Assembly: GCA_014526335.1 (NCBI GenBank) | Contig: JACTAT010000197.1 | Location: 332,645-396,644 of the forward strand | From: Chrysaora quinquecirrha | Taxonomy: Eukaryota > Cnidaria > Scyphozoa > Semaeostomeae > Pelagiidae | Reading direction: 5' to 3' | Length of the DNA stretch: 64,000 nt | Shown here: positions 55,965 to 64,000 of the stretch, piece by piece | How positions within the stretch are numbered: the stretch's first letter is position 1 | Layout of the letters: each line of letters opens with the position of its first letter | The notes under the pieces: model-generated | Told to the model about the DNA's origin: nothing | The model's database searches: none | The model's input: only the letters and a program-made list of their open reading frames with translations | Position numbers and translations under genes: made by a program

Positions 55965-57674
55965 ATGGAGCTTGACATCATTTCAAAGATGAAGGTTGAG
56001 GAGCTAAAAGATTTCCTTCGCTTACGTGGGTTGAAAGTCAGTGGAAGGAAAGAAGAACTTATTGCAAGAGTTTTTGTTGCGGCTGAAAATGAAGTGCCAA
56101 TCGTGAAAACAGCTGAAGAAGTACAAGCAGAAATAGCCAAAGAGTACCAAGCAAAACTTTCAATTGAGAATGAACTTCTTCCAGATCCCTGCACTCTTGT
56201 GGATGGATGGCTGTCTGAAGATGAAAGTGTGAAGTTGTGGCCTATGACGCTCTATCCCGATATTTTCAACTTTCTCGCTTTTCACCCAAGTGAGTTAAAG
56301 AGCAAAGATCTAAGTGATTACAAGATGTCAAAGGCCTACAGTTATTATTCAACTGGTTGGCTCAATCCAATGAGCTTTCATCCTGTGAAGGATTCTTCTC
56401 AATTCTGCTTTCTGAAGTCTACTTGCAGACCTTCTCAACGGATTACGGACATACCCCATAAACTTTGGGTTTGTCTTTCAAAGAAAAGTGGTCAGATTAT
56501 GAAAGCACATTGCAGTTGCATGGCTGGTATTTCACAAACCTGTAACCATGTTGCTGCTGCCTTGTTTAGGATTGAGGCAGCAGTAAGAATGGGTTTGACA
56601 AATCCAGCCTGCACAACAACTGCTTGTGAATGGTTGCCAAAAAGCAAACTTGTAAAGATGGTAAAAATAAAAGACCTCAAGCTGAGTAGAAATACTTTTG
56701 GGAGTCAGGGAAAGAAGCCTGCTGAGCTAAACTGTTCACCCAAAAAAAGGTTTAATGCAGTCAAACATATGGAAACAAAGTTATCCTTTGAAGATGTGGC
56801 AAATGCTCTCCACCAAGTCTGCAAGGATGCTGAATCCATTTTATTTACAGCCGAGTACAAAGAAAAAAAGATGGACAATGAGCCAATTTCTGGAGAAGAA
56901 AAAATTTGCACTCTTGATGACTTCATTACTAAGTCAAAGTCACAAGAGGAATTTTGCTACAATCTGGAGTATTTTCCAGATCAAGTTGCCAAAATAGAAA
57001 AAGATACAAGGGGCCAGGCAATCACCCCTTTGTGGTTTTCTGTGAGAAAACACATGATAAGTGCTTCTAAGGCACATGACATCAAAACAAGGATGGAAAC
57101 GTTTGGGAAAGGAAAATTGAAGGGAATAGATGTTGACATGAAAACTGTCATAGACAAAATTGCTGGAAGAATAAAAGTTAATCCAATGCTACCAGCCTTA
57201 AAGTACGGTCAAGCAATGGAAAGTAATGCTGTACAAGCCTTCACACAAATTTACAAAGAAAGCCACACTAATGTTGTAGTGGAGGAGTGTGGGATTTTTT
57301 TATGCCAAGACATGCCTTTTGTTGGAGGTAGTCCTGACAGGATAATATCTTGTGACTGCTGTGGAAAGTCCTGTTTGGAGGTGAAATGCCCTTCTTCTAT
57401 CAGTCATCTGTCACCAATTGATGCTGATGTCAAACTTCCATATTTAAAGAAAGAAAGGGAATTGACTGTTTCACTAAATAGAAATCACAAATATTTCACG
57501 CAATGTCAAGTGCAAATGGCTGCAGCAAAACTAAGGAAATGTTATTTCTTTGTCTGGACCACCCATGGCAACTTTGTTGAAAAACTTGAATTTGATGAAA
57601 AACTTTGGAGAAATCTGAAAGATCAATTTTTGGACTTTTATCTGAACCATTATTTACCATCATTTTTCACATAA
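55965..57674 (+). CDS. Transposon protein with SAP, SWIM and YqaJ nuclease domains
   Basis: An intact 569-codon ORF. Residues ~1-40 form a SAP DNA-binding helix-turn-helix (KMKVEELKDFLRLRGLKVSG). Residues ~181-200 are a SWIM zinc finger (CSCMAGISQTCNH, C-x-C...C-x-H). Residues ~340-525 form a YqaJ/lambda-exonuclease-type PD-(D/E)XK nuclease: WFSVRKHMISASKAHDI, GQAMESNAV with the early Glu, GGSPDRI (Asp ~458) and LEVKCP (E-x-K ~472-474), then a Gln-containing motif in YFTQCQVQMAA. All expected catalytic residues are present. Such genes are often annotated as host genes in animal genomes; here it lies between the transposon's terminal repeats, so it is an element gene. Its role in transposition (end processing or repair) is not established. 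Expression would have to start in the terminal repeat. Confidence 0.9.
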   Translation: MELDIISKMKVEELKDFLRLRGLKVSGRKEELIARVFVAAENEVPIVKTAEEVQAEIAKEYQAKLSIENELLPDPCTLVDGWLSEDESVKLWPMTLYPDIFNFLAFHPSELKSKDLSDYKMSKAYSYYSTGWLNPMSFHPVKDSSQFCFLKSTCRPSQRITDIPHKLWVCLSKKSGQIMKAHCSCMAGISQTCNHVAAALFRIEAAVRMGLTNPACTTTACEWLPKSKLVKMVKIKDLKLSRNTFGSQGKKPAELNCSPKKRFNAVKHMETKLSFEDVANALHQVCKDAESILFTAEYKEKKMDNEPISGEEKICTLDDFITKSKSQEEFCYNLEYFPDQVAKIEKDTRGQAITPLWFSVRKHMISASKAHDIKTRMETFGKGKLKGIDVDMKTVIDKIAGRIKVNPMLPALKYGQAMESNAVQAFTQIYKESHTNVVVEECGIFLCQDMPFVGGSPDRIISCDCCGKSCLEVKCPSSISHLSPIDADVKLPYLKKERELTVSLNRNHKYFTQCQVQMAAAKLRKCYFFVWTTHGNFVEKLEFDEKLWRNLKDQFLDFYLNHYLPSFFT

Positions 57675-57810
57675 TGTTGACATCAATTGGTGTTTTATTG
57701 TTTCCTGTTGGTTTTGTTAAAAAAGAAATGAGAGACAAAATTGAAACTTGTTTTCTTACAAACTGCAGCTTCTAATGTTATTTCTAATTTACAACAAAAC
57801 TCTTCAGAAA

Positions 57811-59366
57811 CTAACTTCTTCTAACTATTATTTTAGAAGGGGGCTGGATGTTGCAAAGGGCTGCACATGTCCTTATGATATCATCAGCCAAAGGAAGCAT
57901 TGTTAAAGGGAAAGTGTTTTTTAGAATACGGTAGGTCTTAAGTCTATTGATGGCACGCTCAACATGAATTCGAAGATTCGCAACCTCTTTTGTTTTAGTA
58001 CATTCAGCTGTTGTCATTTGGGATTTAATCCTTGCACCAGGAGGAATACTAAGAGAGCAGTAATGGTGTAGCAGATCTTCTCTGATTTGAAACCCCCTAT
58101 CAGCCATTACTTCATCCCCATACTCGAGCTTTTCATAAAAACCACTGTTTTGGCAAATAAACTGGTCTGTTGTTCGCCCGCCATAGCAGTCAGACAGAAA
58201 CATAATATATCCATTTGGTGAGATTCCAATAAGAAATTTGATTGTATTATGCTTCTTGTATTCGGACCAGGTGGCAGCTTGAACATCAAGAGACTTCGGT
58301 CTTTCAATTAGAACTTCCGAGCAATCTATGATGCATCTTGTCTTCTTATGATGGGCTTGAAATGCGGCAAATTTGACAAGATTGCCTGCTTTGGTAGCCA
58401 CATAATGACAGTATCTGCAAGAACCTCTCAAAGAAACTTTGCCCATGTTGCAAAAATAGAAAATCTTGTACCTTCAGAAATTTGGAATCTGTCTGCCAAA
58501 TCTTGGTTTAAGAGACCAAGCCTTAACTTCATTAATGTCAGTAGAAATTGGTCTTGGCCACATAGCTTGTGTGGTATTTTTTTTCTTGATTTATTTAGTT
58601 TTGAGGAATAAACTTTCTTGCTTCCTCTCCAATAATGAAGATTCACTACATAAGGCTGCAGGATACCATAGAGGGCATGGAAGATGGAGATTTTCTGAAT
58701 TCCAGTGAAAAATCTCATTTTCTCATCAGTCTTTATTGATGTAAATGAAAAAGGTCTTTTTGATCTCACAGAAAGAATCTTGATTTTTTGAGAAAGTGAA
58801 TCGATTTCTTCCTTCAGCAGATCATTTTCTTTGCTTATTTCAGCTTTATTTTGTGCCAGGGAACAAATAACTTTATTTTTATCACAACATGCATTACAGG
58901 GCTCTCCTGTGAGAACATAGCAATGTTCATTCCAAATGTTTGTTGATACAGTTTCATCAATGTTCATATCATTATCTTCTTCATTAGGAGTAGAAGCAGT
59001 TGTTTCCTCTCGAATCAACTTGCATCTGACTTTCTTTGGTGGCTTTTCATATCCAAGATCAACAGTAGGAAAAGGATTTTCAACTGTTGGTATCCCATCA
59101 ACAAAATGTTTAGAGCATACCATGTCACTTGATCCAGGCTTCCAATTAGTGTTTCTTCTAGTGGTTCGGTTTATCAGCCTAATCCACTCTTTTCTACTGT
59201 CTGCATTACGCTGAGTGCTGGGAAATTTATACAGCTTGAATGGTGGTTGACAGGGACAGCATTTCTTTGTTTTTCCAATGTGATCTTCGCACATATTCTG
59301 CTCCCATAATTTAATTCGATATCTGCTGTTTCGACAGCCAACAACAGCGCAGTTGCCATTAACCAT
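57811..59366 (-). pseudogene. THAP-domain DDE transposase, interrupted
   Basis: Two open parts on the same strand: an upstream 312-codon part (59366-58428) and a downstream 211-codon part (58446-57811) in another frame. The upstream part starts with a THAP zinc finger (residues ~6-95: CAVVGC, EWIRLINR, VCSKHF). A linker with a coiled coil and a helix-turn-helix-like LGLLNQDLADRFQIS follow. The downstream part has the DDE_Tnp_4-type catalytic core: IIDCSEV (first Asp), GDEVMADRGFQI (second Asp), NLRIHVERAINRLK (Glu). Between them the frame of the first part hits TGA, although similarity to the family seems to continue past it, and a later shift leads into the second part. The copy thus seems to carry one nonsense and one frameshift change. 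An unrecognised intron is a less likely alternative. Confidence 0.8.
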
Positions 59367-59655
59367 TTTGGCTAAACTTCAAGACGAATATCAAGTACGA
59401 GTTGATATTGTAGCCTGCCAGAGCAAGGTACTTGTAAAAGCTTTAAAGAAAGCTGTTCCCGTGATAACAGACTACAAACTAAGCAAGAAAGATAACGTTT
59501 TAATTCTGTAATTTGTGTGCTTACCAGCGATGAAAACCATGAAAATTGCCAATGTTGTGTTGTTGATTCAGAATGTTGCTACGTGCTTTTTCACCCCCAA
59601 ACTCGCCCCAGACCTCCGCGCGCAAAAGAGATTGGAACTGTTGAATTGGTGTATT

Positions 59656-60079
59656 GAATAAATTTGAATCAAGAATCCCGTAGTGTGTGTGTGTGATCTT
59701 ACGCTATGATGTGATAAGAAGGGAGTGGCGTCCAAACATTAAGTGAAGTCAGCAAAGATTAGATTTCTTATTGACTTCGGTTATTCATTTTGCTCGATTT
59801 AGTCTATAAAAACGCAAGAAACCTTTTAGATAAGGCCTAAAAGTTAAGTTATCTTCAGCTTTGGGTACTCACGGTTGTTACGAAACTTGACGAAACTTAT
59901 ATCAAGAAGGCTTTCGAGATCAATAAATAAACCTGGGTTGCTACCTGGTGTTTATTCTTCCATCTGAACATGTTTTTCACTAAAAAAATCAATTAATTAA
60001 TGTAACAGCGGGATATTTTATATTTTTCGAATCAAAGAGATTTACTCTACGTTATGACAAAGTTTCTAGAAGCCGAAAC
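59656..60079. other. Flank of the transposon, nothing recognised
   Basis: Contains a short (GT)n tract at about 59682-59694. No open frame of interest, RNA gene or inverted repeat was found. Confidence 0.4.
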
Positions 60080-62030
60080 AATGTCTTGAAGAAATTGGAA
60101 GATTCATTTTCGCAGATTGAAGAAGGTGAAAAAGTTTATGAAACAGGTTTCATGCAAATTTTTAAGATTCCCAAATGATATTTTGAAGAATTTAAAAGAA
60201 AATATTTGGAAGATTTAGCAATGAGAAAGTTTCCAAATGAAGATTCAATTGAAGAGTAAGGAAGAGTCATTAACGCAGATTGAAGTTTATGAAGAAGGTA
60301 TCATGCATATTGGAGAGATGTGACAAATAATATTTGCGAAGAATAAGGAAGAATAATTGAGCAAGATACAGATATGAGAAAATTTCAAGATGAAGACTGA
60401 AGATATTTCTTGAAGTATAAGGAAGAATCATTATCGTAGATTGAAGTGTATGAAGAAGGAACGCATCTTGGTTGGAGGGAGATTTCAAAAAAAAAATATT
60501 TGCGAAGAATAAGGAAGAATCATTATGGAAGATTTTAACATAAGAAAGTTTCAAGATGAAGACTAAAGATATTTCTTGAAGAATGAGGAAGAATCATTAT
60601 CACACATTGAAGTTTATGAAGAAGGTATCATGCATATTTGAACGATTTCACGGATAACGTTTTTGAAGAGTAAGAAACAATCATTGTGGAAGATTAAGAA
60701 ATGAGAAAATTCAAAATGAAGATTGAACATATATCTTGAAGAATAAGGAAGAATCATTATCACACATTGAAGTTTATGAAGAAGGTATCATGCATATTGG
60801 AGAGATTTCACAAATAATTTTGTGAACAATGTGAACAATTTTGTGACATATTTCTTGAAGAACAAGAAAGAATAGGTAGTGCATATTTGAAAGATATCGC
60901 AACTTATATTTGTGTGAAGAATAAGGTAGAATCATTATGGGAGATTCAGAAATGAGAAAGTAGAAGATTGAATATATTTCTTGAAGAATAAGGAAGAATA
61001 GGTAGTGCATATTTGAAAGATATCACAACTAATATTTGTGAAGAATAAGGTAGAATCATTGTGGGAGATTCAGAAATGAGAAAGTAGAAGATTGAATATA
61101 TTTCTTGAAGAATAAGGAAGAATAGGTAGTGCATATTTGAAAGATATCACAACTAATATTTGTGAAGAATAAGGTAGAATCATTGTGGGAGATTCAGAAA
61201 TGAGAAAGTAGAAGTTTGAACACATTTTTTGAAGAATAAGGAAGAATAGGTAGTACGTATTTGAAGTATATCACAACTTATATTTGTGTGAAGAATAAGG
61301 TAGAATCATTATGGGAGATTTTGAAATGAGAAAGTTTCAAGATGAAGATTTGACATATTTTTTGAAGAATAAGAAAGAATAGGTAGTACGTATTTGAAAT
61401 TATCACAACTTATATTTGTGTGAAGAATAAGGTAGAATCATTATGGGAGATTCAGAAATGAGAAAGTAGAAGATTGAACATATTTCTTGAAGAATAAGGA
61501 AGAATAGTTATCATGTAGATTTAAAATCTTTCTTGAGTAATATCTGAAGAACAAGTTAGAATATTTATGGACGACTTAAGAACGAGAAAGTATCAAGATG
61601 AAGGTCCGACCTATTTCTTGAAGAATAAGGAGGAATAGGTAGTGCATATTTGAAACATGTCACAACTAATATTTGTTGAAGAATAAGGTAGAATCATTAT
61701 GGGAGATTTTAGAAATGAGAAAGTTTCAAGATGAAGGTTGGACATATTTCTTGAAGAATAAGAAAGAATAGGTATCATGTAGATTTAAAACCTTTCTTGA
61801 GTAATATCTGAAGAACAAGGTAGAATATTTATGGACAACTTAAAGATGAGAAAGTTTCAAGATGAAGGTTGGACATATTTCTTGAAGAATAAGTAAGAAT
61901 AGGTATCATGTAGATTTAAAACCTTTCTTGAGTAATATCTGAAGAACAAGGTAGAATATTTATGGACAACTTAAAGATGAGAAAGTTCCAAGATGAATGT
62001 CTGACATATTTCTTGAAGAATAAGATAACT
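60080..62030. repeat. ~125-bp satellite array
   Basis: Units contain TTTCTTGAAGAATAAGGAAG, AATAGGTAGTGCATATTTGA, TATCACAACTAATATTTGTG, AAGAATAAGGTAGAATCATT and GAGATTCAGAAATGAGAAAG, repeated in order. The middle of the array (60880-61330) is the most regular, with two adjacent units almost identical at about 60985-61230. The outer parts carry variants: 61500-61980 has a second unit type with TAGATTTAAAACCTTTCTTG. About fifteen units are present. Open frames on the minus strand are artefacts. Confidence 0.88.
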
Positions 62031-62140
62031 AGCTAATATTTGTGAAAATTAATAGGAACAACCACTATAGAAGGTGTACACATAAAAGAAGCTACTGCGA
62101 CGGTTTAAGAAATTTAGCGTAGAATATTGACAAGGAGTAA

Positions 62141-62516
62141 GGCCTTGGCCAAGCGATCAAACATTGTTTGTTAAACATTTAAAATTTTCTTGTCAAGCAA
62201 AATGTTTCACCCTTTGGCCATATCTCGAACATTGCTTGCCTGCTTGCCAATAATCTTTTGCTTGCATTTAAGTACAAATGTTTTTGTAGTATTTCAAAAA
62301 CATTGTGCAACAAATTTAGCTTGCTTTTGCTTGTCAAGCAATGTTTGTGACGTTGCCAAGGAAACAAGCAATGTTTGTGACGCTGCCAAGGAAACAAGCA
62401 ATGTTTGTGACGTTGCCAAAGAAACAAGTAATGTTTCTGACGTGGCCAAACAAAAATTGATTGTAAAGCTGTTCTTAAATGTTTGATCAACAATGTTTGA
62501 TCGTTCGGCCAGAGCC
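62141..62516. mobile_element. Harbinger-like MITE (family C) with internal tandem repeat
   Basis: The left end TAA|GGCCTTGGCCAAGCGATC is clear. The right end GATCGTTCGGCCAGAGCC is followed by AAC, so the right duplication is mutated. The interior has four ~33-bp tandem units (CAAGCAATGTTTGTGACGTTG + CCAAGGAAA variants) at 62335-62450, which keep both strands open and yield false reading frames. Confidence 0.7.
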
Positions 62517-63244
62517 AACAGAGTTAGCAAATTTTAGGATGGCAGAAGTATTTCTTGTAAGGAATCCCTAAGGCATAGTTATAACAGAGACGTGACCCAG
62601 AAAGACGCACGTTTTTTTGCTTAAAGAGAAAGGATTATGGGAAAATTCACTGCGAAAAGATAGGAAATTGGTTAAATGTAATTGAAAACACTCGCATTGG
62701 TTGATTAATATTTCAAAAGAAATAGCTTCTATTTGTTCCTTAGGTAAATTAATCAGATTGAAAGACTTAACATATACTCGCTTTTTTATTCATCACCTTG
62801 CATGAAAATTGAATTTGTTAGGGTCGTTAAGAACTCGCATTTCCAACTGAGATATAAATACACCAGTCGATTCAGCATTATGTTAATCCCGAAATATGAT
62901 TATTTGAAATAACGTTTTCAACTTTTGCAAACTTTGCAACAACCGCACTGCTTTGACGTGCGTCATGGCAGAGAAGATAATTAACAAGACTTGAAAACGT
63001 AGTTGTGAAGACTACGGCTAAATCTGCCTCGTTCTCTTGAGTTTGTTAATTCAAGACTGCCTCACTGCTCACCAAGTGCTTCACTGAGAAGATCAAGAAA
63101 CCTCATTCATTTTAGAAATCCATTCTTAAGAAATCTGTAATTAATTTTTAACAGAGTGATTATTTAACAAAGTGAGCTAAGCTGAAGCCCTTCAAGGAGA
63201 AAAGAAACTGTTTTTTTCTTCGTATCTGAAATGTTTTGCTAAGC
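62517..63244. other. Intergenic, nothing recognised
   Basis: AT-rich single-copy-looking sequence without coding signal, RNA gene or clear repeat. Confidence 0.4.
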
Positions 63245-63767
63245 CTATATGTTAGTTATACTAGCTTGTTAGCTAATTAGTTATTTAGTTTGTTAGTTTG
63301 TAAGTTAGTTGGTTAGTTAGTTGGTTAGTCAGCTAGTTAGCTAGTTAGTTAGTTAGTCAGCTAGTTAGCTAGTTAGTTAGTTAATTAGTTATTAGTTATT
63401 TAGTTAGTTAGTTAGTTAGTTGGTTAGTCAGTTAGTTGATTACTATTTGGTTGGTTTGATTCTTATTTTCTTGTCTATTTTGTTATTTTGATTATTTGGT
63501 TAGTTGTTTTGTTTCTAAGTTAGGAAGTAGTCAATGAGTTAGTTAGTTACTGTAGTTATTTACGTTGTTAGTTGGTTAGCTATATAGTTAGTTAGTTAGT
63601 TAGCTAGTTCGTTAGTTAGTTAGTTTGTTAGTTAGCTAGTTAGTTAGTCAGCTAGTTAGTTAATTAGTTATTTAGCTAGTTAGTTAATTAGTTAGTTAGT
63701 TCGCTAGAAAGTAAATTAGACAATTAGTTAGTTAGTTAGTTAGCTCGTTAGTTAATTGGTTAGTCAA

Positions 63768-63836
<69 letters not shown>

Positions 63837-63875
63837 GAGTTAGCTAGTTAGTTAATTAGTTACGTAAGTTGGTTA
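63245..63875. repeat. GTTA-type tandem array at window end
   Basis: Degenerate GTTA/GTTAGCTA/GTCAGCTA repeats of the same kind as the left array of the foldback at 29432-32999, including a pure GTTA run at about 63770-63830. No inverted partner array or foldback terminus is seen before the window ends. Confidence 0.85.
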
Positions 63876-64000
63876 GTTGGCAAGCTAGTCGAATTTGCTA
63901 GTAGAGTAAGCTCGTAAATTATAGAACCTTGTTACTATTAACTTTCTTTGTTAATGGGGTCACCTCGCAATGCGGTTTTAAGTATTAAGCAGAAAAGTTA

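Larger units (their letters stand above)
55716..59655. mobile_element. ISL2EU-type DNA transposon, complete, 248-bp TIRs
   Basis: Left terminal inverted repeat 55716-55963 and right 59408-59655 are both 248 bp and nearly identical; one mismatch was noted by eye (CATTAGCAATT against CATTGGCAATT). The outer ends read AATACACCAATTCAAC. A 2-bp AT target duplication would be hidden in the outermost palindromic bases, so the exact edge is uncertain by 2-3 bp. Two convergent ORFs fill the interior: a nuclease-like protein on the plus strand and a THAP/DDE protein on the minus strand. The start codon of the first lies 2 bp inside the left repeat. The pairing of a YqaJ nuclease with a THAP-type transposase is as I recall it for the ISL2EU superfamily. 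Near-identity of the repeats points to a recent insertion. Confidence 0.88.

Noticed and set aside
62179..62530. Frames on both strands with repeated SNVCDVAKET or HKHCLFPWQR
   Set aside because: They read through the ~33-bp tandem units inside a family C MITE.

Overview
The window reads as nuclear DNA from a non-bilaterian animal, most likely a cnidarian (probably an anthozoan such as a coral or sea anemone). It is AT-rich, with spliced genes that have GT-AG introns, conserved animal proteins (a ciliary BBOF1, a beta-type spectrin, a DEG/ENaC channel, a class A GPCR), and very many short inverted-repeat elements, tRNA-derived SINEs and satellites. The assignment to Cnidaria is inference; no species marker was seen.

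Layout. (1) 1285-14985, minus: a complete 16-exon BBOF1 (CCDC176) gene, 538 codons when spliced, with introns full of MITEs, SINEs and a hexanucleotide microsatellite. (2) 15710-18024: a degenerate AAGTCA/ACGTCA-type repeat field that runs right up to the stop codon of an intronless DEG/ENaC channel gene on the minus strand. (3) 18190-22203: a Tigger-like non-autonomous element with another element inside it, then a 5'-truncated, frameshifted LINE. (4) 23406-25202, minus: a three-exon gene for a 109-residue secreted acidic protein of unknown function. (5) 25987-26910: a foldback element and a clean hAT-type MITE with an 8-bp target duplication. (6) 27250-44707, plus: the first 16 coding exons (642 codons) of a beta-type spectrin: two calponin-homology domains and the first spectrin repeats. 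Its fourth intron holds a 3.57-kb foldback element whose core is a giant degenerate GTTA palindrome. No further spectrin exon was found in the remaining 19 kb.

(7) 49740-51560: about eleven tandem units of 170-180 bp, which are copies of the 3' end of the adjacent GPCR gene (51562-52587, minus). The satellite therefore appears to have grown out of the tail of a coding gene. (8) 55716-59655: an almost perfect 3.94-kb DNA transposon with 248-bp terminal inverted repeats, an intact SAP+SWIM+YqaJ-nuclease ORF and a convergent THAP+DDE transposase that is interrupted in this copy. It fits the ISL2EU type. (9) 60080-62030: a roughly 125-bp satellite; 63245-63870: a second GTTA-type array at the window end.

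The genes do not form a pathway: BBOF1 acts at ciliary basal bodies, spectrin under the membrane, the channel and the receptor in the plasma membrane. What links the window is its repeat biology. Several unrelated-looking families share one design, in which a short word is iterated many times between terminal inverted repeats, and in two families the same element type carries different internal arrays at different loci. Coordinates of spliced genes were worked out by hand from splice consensus, reading phase and remembered family similarity; no database search was run.
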